From contig JAZKJV010010749.1 of assembly GCA_037367405.1 (NCBI GenBank), positions 372,001-436,000 on the forward strand: 64,000 nt of DNA. Reading direction: 5' to 3'. This stretch comes from Ottelia alismoides (taxonomy: Eukaryota > Streptophyta > Magnoliopsida > Alismatales > Hydrocharitaceae). Of this stretch, positions 60,013 to 64,000 are shown piece by piece. Made by a program: the position numbers and the translations under genes. The notes under the pieces are model-generated. The model was not told the origin of the DNA, did no database searches, and saw only the letters and a program-made list of their open reading frames with translations. Numbering within the stretch: the stretch's first letter is position 1; every line of letters starts with the position of its first letter.

Positions 60013-61136
60013 AAAAATAAGTTGCAATAAATAATAACTTCATCACTGTAGATGTTGCCAGTAATATGGTTTCCACCCCTGCGACTCATGGTATGCGCTG
60101 GATTTTTAATGGATATTCATTGAAAAATTACTCCTTATATAACAAAAATATAATCGACAGTAGAATAGTGCAAACTGTATTTCGTGCATACTATCATGAA
60201 GAACTGTCATAAGATTAACGCTTCTTTTGCCTGCACCTAACCCAAATCTTAGTTGAAAAGCACATGCAGTGTTTGTATGAGGGTCACATGGCGTTGATAG
60301 AAATACGCCTCTCTAAGCTTTGCACGGACAAGGTTATCTGTAATATATGTAAAATAAAGAGCACAATACATGCAGAATTTAAAAGAATATGTTTTCTTGA
60401 AATATACACATCATAAAATTACACACCCCACCTTAACATAGATAAAACTGCGACATGGATCACGAATAACCGTTAATTTCAAATATAAAAGGACATCATT
60501 CTACACGAATGCCGTAGAGCTATTTGGGTAGCCAAGCTGTTTGTACGAGGTTCAAAAACTGAGTTAAGGAATTCAAAAACTGAGTTAAGGAATTGGGTGC
60601 TTGTAGAATTTGTGGATACCAACATTTGGATGTCGACATCATCGGTGTATTGTAGTACGCATGAAACGCAATTGCCCGTGCAAAGCACATGCTCCTTTTT
60701 CAGATAATAATATCAAATTCAAAGCAAAGTTATTTCCCAGACAACTATTAACATTTTAGCAACTTTAAAATAAAGACGAAAGCATCCGAAACTAACACAA
60801 ACTATGAAATAAAAACAAAGGACACAACGTAGCAACATCCAATAATCCACGAGAAAAAACCAATTATCATCACCAAATATATATATGAAATGATAAAACC
60901 ATGTATCGAAACTCGTAAATCACGTACGTGCTAAGACGAAGGAAGATGGAATCATATATACCAGAAAGGCACACCCGCCCAAATATAGAACAGTAGAGAA
61001 TGATTAAAACCTTGTCGAGGATCCATCGAATAACCAACCCAAATCGCAACACGACACGCACCCGCAAAAACGGAGACAGATGGCGACCACAACGAAGTCA
61101 AATTGAGAATTGCTAGGAGGAAGAAACCCCATTTAT
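60013..61136. other. Intergenic sequence without recognisable gene
   Basis: AT-rich and non-repetitive by eye except for the tandem duplication at 60551-60592. Small frames here have no recognisable domain. Confidence 0.5.
60551..60592. repeat. 21-bp tandem duplication
   Basis: Two exact, adjacent copies of a 21-base unit starting TTCAAAAACTGAG. Confidence 0.95.
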
Positions 61137-61180
61137 TAGGGATGAAAACGGTCGGATACGGATACAGATACGAATATAGG
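61137..61180. repeat. Possible hAT-like transposon end cut by copia E
   Basis: TAGGGATGAAAACGG followed by GATACGGATACAGATACG resembles the terminal region of hAT-type MITEs common in plants. It stops where copia E starts, so the other end is outside the window or lost. Confidence 0.35.
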
Positions 61181-61183
61181 TAT

Positions 61184-61332
61184 TGTAGAAGGGTGTGAGC
61201 TGTAAAGGGTATTTTAGGTATTAGCTCTAATGGGTGTCTCATTTGTAAAACCCTAACCCTAATCCTCTGCTATATAAAGAGGGTTAGGGAGCCTAATACA
61301 GACACACAGAAATCCTAATTCCATTCTAATCA
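61184..61332 (+). repeat. Copia E 5' LTR
   Basis: Starts TGTAGAAGGGTGTGAGC and ends TTCTAATCA. It contains TATATAAAG at 61271-61279. The start is inferred from TG and the size, because the 3' LTR is not visible. Confidence 0.75.
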
Positions 61333-61344
61333 TGGTATCAGAGC
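61333..61344 (+). other. Copia E primer-binding site (initiator tRNA-Met)
   Basis: TGGTATCAGAGC directly after the LTR. Confidence 0.93.
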
Positions 61345-62486
61345 CCTAGGTTCCTGACCTAGGGATCTGTACCGCCCACCCCCTCCCTCCCTCTCTCGAT
61401 TCGTGCGCCGACTCCCCGTCCTCTCCCATCATCGCCCCTGTGCCCACGCCATCGCCCATGTGCCCACGCCATCGCCCCTGTGCTCTGGTCTCGCCCGCCT
61501 TCCCGAAGACCCCTGCCTTACCCCAACGCTCGCCCCCGCCCAGACCCGACGCCCTCGCCCCGACGCTCGCCCCCAGATCTCGCCCTCGCCCCGACGCCCA
61601 GATCTCGCCCCGCCCAGACCTCGCCCCGGCGCCCCGACGCCCAGATCTCGCCCTCGCCCTCGCCCCGACGCTCGCCCCCCCCCGACGCTCGCCCCCGCCC
61701 AGATCTCGCCCTCGCCCCGACGCTCGACCCCGCCAAGACCTCGCCCCGACGCTCGCCCCCGCCAAAGACCCCGCCCTCGCCCAGACGCTCGCCAAATCCC
61801 AGACCTCGCCCCGACGCCCCGACGCTCGCCCCCGCCCCTGTATCCTCACCAGCCATCCCCCCCCCCCCCCAAGCGACCCCCCCCAGACCTCAATCGCCCA
61901 TCGCCCCCCCCCCCCCCCCCCACCCCCTCAGCGACCCCCCAGACCTCAATTACCCCACGGCAAACGCCTGTCTGTTGCCCCATCCCAGTCTGTTGGCCAG
62001 ACCCAGCGACCCCTGTCTGTTGCCCCATCCCCGGGTGCTCCAGACTTCGCTCCGCTCCAGACTTCACGGCAAACGCACTCCGCTCCAGACTTCTCGGCAA
62101 CCGCGCCTCACAGCAAGCGCGCTTCACGGCAAGCGCTCTATCACGTCAAGGCTTCCTCTATCCAGACTTCGCTCCAGGTTCGTGCAAGCGTACTCCGCTC
62201 CAGGCGTAACAGGCACATCCCCGCCTTCGACGTGCTCCACCCGTGTGCTCCAATCCTGCCGACGTGCTCCAGCCCAGACGCGATCCACTCATGCTCCGTG
62301 TATTACTGCCCTATGACAGTAGTCCCGACATTGCACTCTTATATTGATATCGCTTCTTATATGTAATATGTATTCTTGAGTGTTGTAACAAAAAAAAAGA
62401 GAAAGAAAAAGGGAGACAAAAATAGGTCGCAACAGGGAAATCATAGCGCGAAAGGACCTTGTTGAAGGTTGACGACAGGCGCAATT
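61345..62486 (+). other. Copia E leader with C-rich minisatellite
   Basis: 61540-61850 consists of degenerate repeats around CTCGCCCCGACG. C-runs of 13 or more follow near 61857-61870 and 61905-61921. 62040-62220 has repeated CTCCAGACTTC and CGGCAAGCGC-type units. The long overlapping Pro/Arg-rich frames in all three phases come from this composition and are not genes. No second promoter was recognised. Confidence 0.8.
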
Positions 62487-64000
62487 ATGGCATCCGAAGC
62501 AGAAATCGATGGCGGCAGCCATTCAAAATTGCCATCGTTTGGATCAATTCCAAAGTTGGATGCCACAAACTATTCGATGTGGTCTCGAATCTTCTTGATG
62601 ATTGTTCGAGGCTATGATAAAGAACACATCCTTCTTGAAGCAGAGCCAACCTCCAAGGTTGGTAAATACGCTACATGGGTTAAAGATAACGGCATGGTAA
62701 GCTCATGGCTTATGGTGAGCGTCATTGACAGGATTGCTCAAGAATTGGTCTACTATGAAAGCGCGCATGACATGTGGAAATCCTTATTGGCAACCTATGG
62801 TCAGGATAAAAATTCCACCAAAATGTATCAATCATTTTATGAGTTGATGCATACGCGTCAGAATGGCCGACCGTTATCAGAGTATTTCTCGGCCCTCAAA
62901 TCCCTGGTTGCCAGTTACAATGTATGTGCTCCTATATGCACATGTCCAACACAACGACAGCATCGACAGGATATGGCGACTATGGTCTTCCTGGGCGGAT
63001 TGGATCAAACATTTGCATCCACTCGTGATCAGATAATCACAGCTACTACTCTTCCTACTATGGAGGAAGCTTATAATACACTGTGTCGAATACCAACTTC
63101 TCCAATTCTTCCTACAGAGACATTGAGCCAAACAACGGCTCTTGCAGCTTCTGGCCGAGGATTCAGAGGTCAATACAGGGGTCGCGGTCGCGGACGCAAC
63201 TTGCAAGGACGAGGTCGACCACCAATACAATGCTCCTTCTGTCACAAATTAGGGCACACTGAGTCTGTGTGCTACAGCAAACATGGACGTCCTGTACCAT
63301 CAGCCCGGGTCGCTACTACAGACAGCGGTGGGGGTTCAATTGAAATCCCTAGAAGAGATTTTGAAGATCTCATGCAGCGACTATCGCAGATGCGCCCCGA
63401 CGAAGCAACAAGCTCCGGAGATATTGCCGCCATCGCCCAAACAGGTACCGTTATTGCCTCTGTAAGCCATCATAATCACTCCGAATGGCTTATTGATACG
63501 GGGGCATCCACCCATTTGTGTGGAGATCAACGCCTTCTCCGACAACTTCGTCCAACTCAGAGCGGAAAAACAGTTCAAGTCACTGATGGTCGATCATCAC
63601 CTGTTAAAGGTGTCGGGGATGTGCATCTTACTCCTACAATAGAACTGAATAACGTTCTATTGGTTCCGAATTTCCCACATAGTCTGCTCTCGGTCAGCCA
63701 AATGTGTAAGGATCGTCACTGCCGTGCAATTTTTGACGCTGCTACTTGTGTTTTTCAGGACATACTGACTGGGAGGACGATTGGTACGGGCCGTGAAGAA
63801 GGGGGCGTCTACCATCTTGACCAGTCCTCCACCGAGGTTGCATATTCTAGAAATTCTCCAAGTCCGTTGTCCACCACTCTTTGGCATCAACGTTTAGGTC
63901 ATCCTTCTTCTCACAAGCTTCGTCGTCTTCTACCACAATTATCACCCTCAAGTACTATCACTTGCGAAGCTTGTCAGGTTGGGAAGCATCATCGTGCTAC
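62487..64000 (+). CDS. Copia E gag-pol polyprotein, 5' part (runs off the window)
   Basis: ATG at 62487 opens a frame without a stop to base 64000 (at least 504 codons). Gag: PKLDATNYSMWSRIF near residues 23-37, then MVFLGGLDQTFASTRDQI, with an Arg-Gly-rich tract. The CCHC knuckle is CSFCHKLGHTESVC (about residues 250-263). The protease active site is WLIDTGASTHLCG (about 333-345), with the D-T-G-A motif intact. The GAG-pre-integrase zinc finger begins LWHQRLGHPSSHKL and CEACQVGKHH. The product forms particles in the cytoplasm and is cut by its own protease. Integrase core, RT and RNase H should follow outside the window. The start was chosen as the first ATG before the gag core. Confidence 0.93.
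   Translation, partial: MASEAEIDGGSHSKLPSFGSIPKLDATNYSMWSRIFLMIVRGYDKEHILLEAEPTSKVGKYATWVKDNGMVSSWLMVSVIDRIAQELVYYESAHDMWKSLLATYGQDKNSTKMYQSFYELMHTRQNGRPLSEYFSALKSLVASYNVCAPICTCPTQRQHRQDMATMVFLGGLDQTFASTRDQIITATTLPTMEEAYNTLCRIPTSPILPTETLSQTTALAASGRGFRGQYRGRGRGRNLQGRGRPPIQCSFCHKLGHTESVCYSKHGRPVPSARVATTDSGGGSIEIPRRDFEDLMQRLSQMRPDEATSSGDIAAIAQTGTVIASVSHHNHSEWLIDTGASTHLCGDQRLLRQLRPTQSGKTVQVTDGRSSPVKGVGDVHLTPTIELNNVLLVPNFPHSLLSVSQMCKDRHCRAIFDAATCVFQDILTGRTIGTGREEGGVYHLDQSSTEVAYSRNSPSPLSTTLWHQRLGHPSSHKLRRLLPQLSPSSTITCEACQVGKHHRA

Larger units (their letters stand above)
61184..64000 (+). mobile_element. Copia E: young Ty1/copia element with a short LTR, 3' part outside the window
   Basis: A 149-bp LTR (61184-61332, TG to CA) with a TATA box, followed immediately by a tRNA-Met primer-binding site. 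A 1.1-kb leader and an open gag-pol frame from 62487 to the window end follow. The absence of stops over 504 codons suggests a recent and possibly active element. The left duplication would be GGTAT (61179-61183), but its partner is not in view. Confidence 0.88.

Noticed and set aside
61403..62366. Three overlapping Pro/Arg-rich frames of 268-308 codons
   Set aside because: They cover the C-rich minisatellite in all three phases. The composition alone keeps stops away, and no domain is present.

Overview
This window is repeat-rich plant nuclear DNA, almost certainly from an angiosperm with a large genome. It holds Athila/Tat-type Ty3/gypsy elements with very long LTRs (about 3.2-3.3 kb), Angela/BARE-type and short-LTR Ty1/copia elements, a plant L1-type LINE, a small MITE, and one decayed LRR receptor-kinase gene. 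I see no functional host gene, tRNA, rRNA or CRISPR array. The species cannot be named from this sequence.

Most of the window is one nest of insertions, which target-site duplications (TSDs) let me peel apart. (1) Outermost is gypsy A (+ strand). It runs from before base 1 to 57955: reverse transcriptase/RNase H at 1-1918, integrase at 40794-41812, a hairpin-rich 3' noncoding module, and a 3' LTR at 43864-45842 plus 56686-57955. (2) Copia A (- strand, 1919-40788, TSD AGGAC) sits inside the pol gene of gypsy A. (3) Gypsy B (- strand, 4459-32792, TSD CCATG/CCATT) sits inside one LTR of copia A. It has a gag and an acidic 404-residue reading frame but no pol. (4) A LINE (+ strand, 13382-29328) sits inside gypsy B near its primer-binding site. 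(5) Gypsy C (+ strand, 14738-26566, TSD GTGAC) sits inside the LINE endonuclease. It is young and has no pol, but carries an intact 843-codon frame. Independently, copia D (+ strand, 45843-56680, TSD TATAT) interrupts the 3' LTR of gypsy A and itself carries a 225-bp MITE. After 57955 come AT-rich LTR-like sequence, a receptor-kinase pseudogene (59394-60012), and the 5' part of a young, still open copia element E (61184 to the window end).

The feature most worth attention is shared by gypsy A, B and C, although their coding content differs completely (pol; gag only; dead-protease frame). Just 3' of the last reading frame each has three or four 11-13-bp hairpins spaced 70-110 bases apart. Each 3' arm runs into CTAAGTATAGGGG, which is also the sequence of the element's real polypurine tract at the 3' LTR. 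The arms covary, so pairing is kept while the bases change. The array ends in a larger two-stem hairpin with conserved inner arms. Because pol-less elements keep this module, it is a good candidate for a cis-acting RNA or plus-strand-priming signal used when they are moved in trans. I know of no description of it.

Coding remnants: gypsy A pol has eleven in-frame stops, nine of them TAG, with no frameshift, and its integrase has a Glu-to-Lys change in the catalytic triad. The LINE reverse transcriptase has FADD changed to FAND. Copia A and D share the same stop in reverse transcriptase, although the two LTRs of D are nearly identical. Only gypsy C (843-codon frame) and copia E (gag-pol from 62487) have long intact frames typical of recent insertion.
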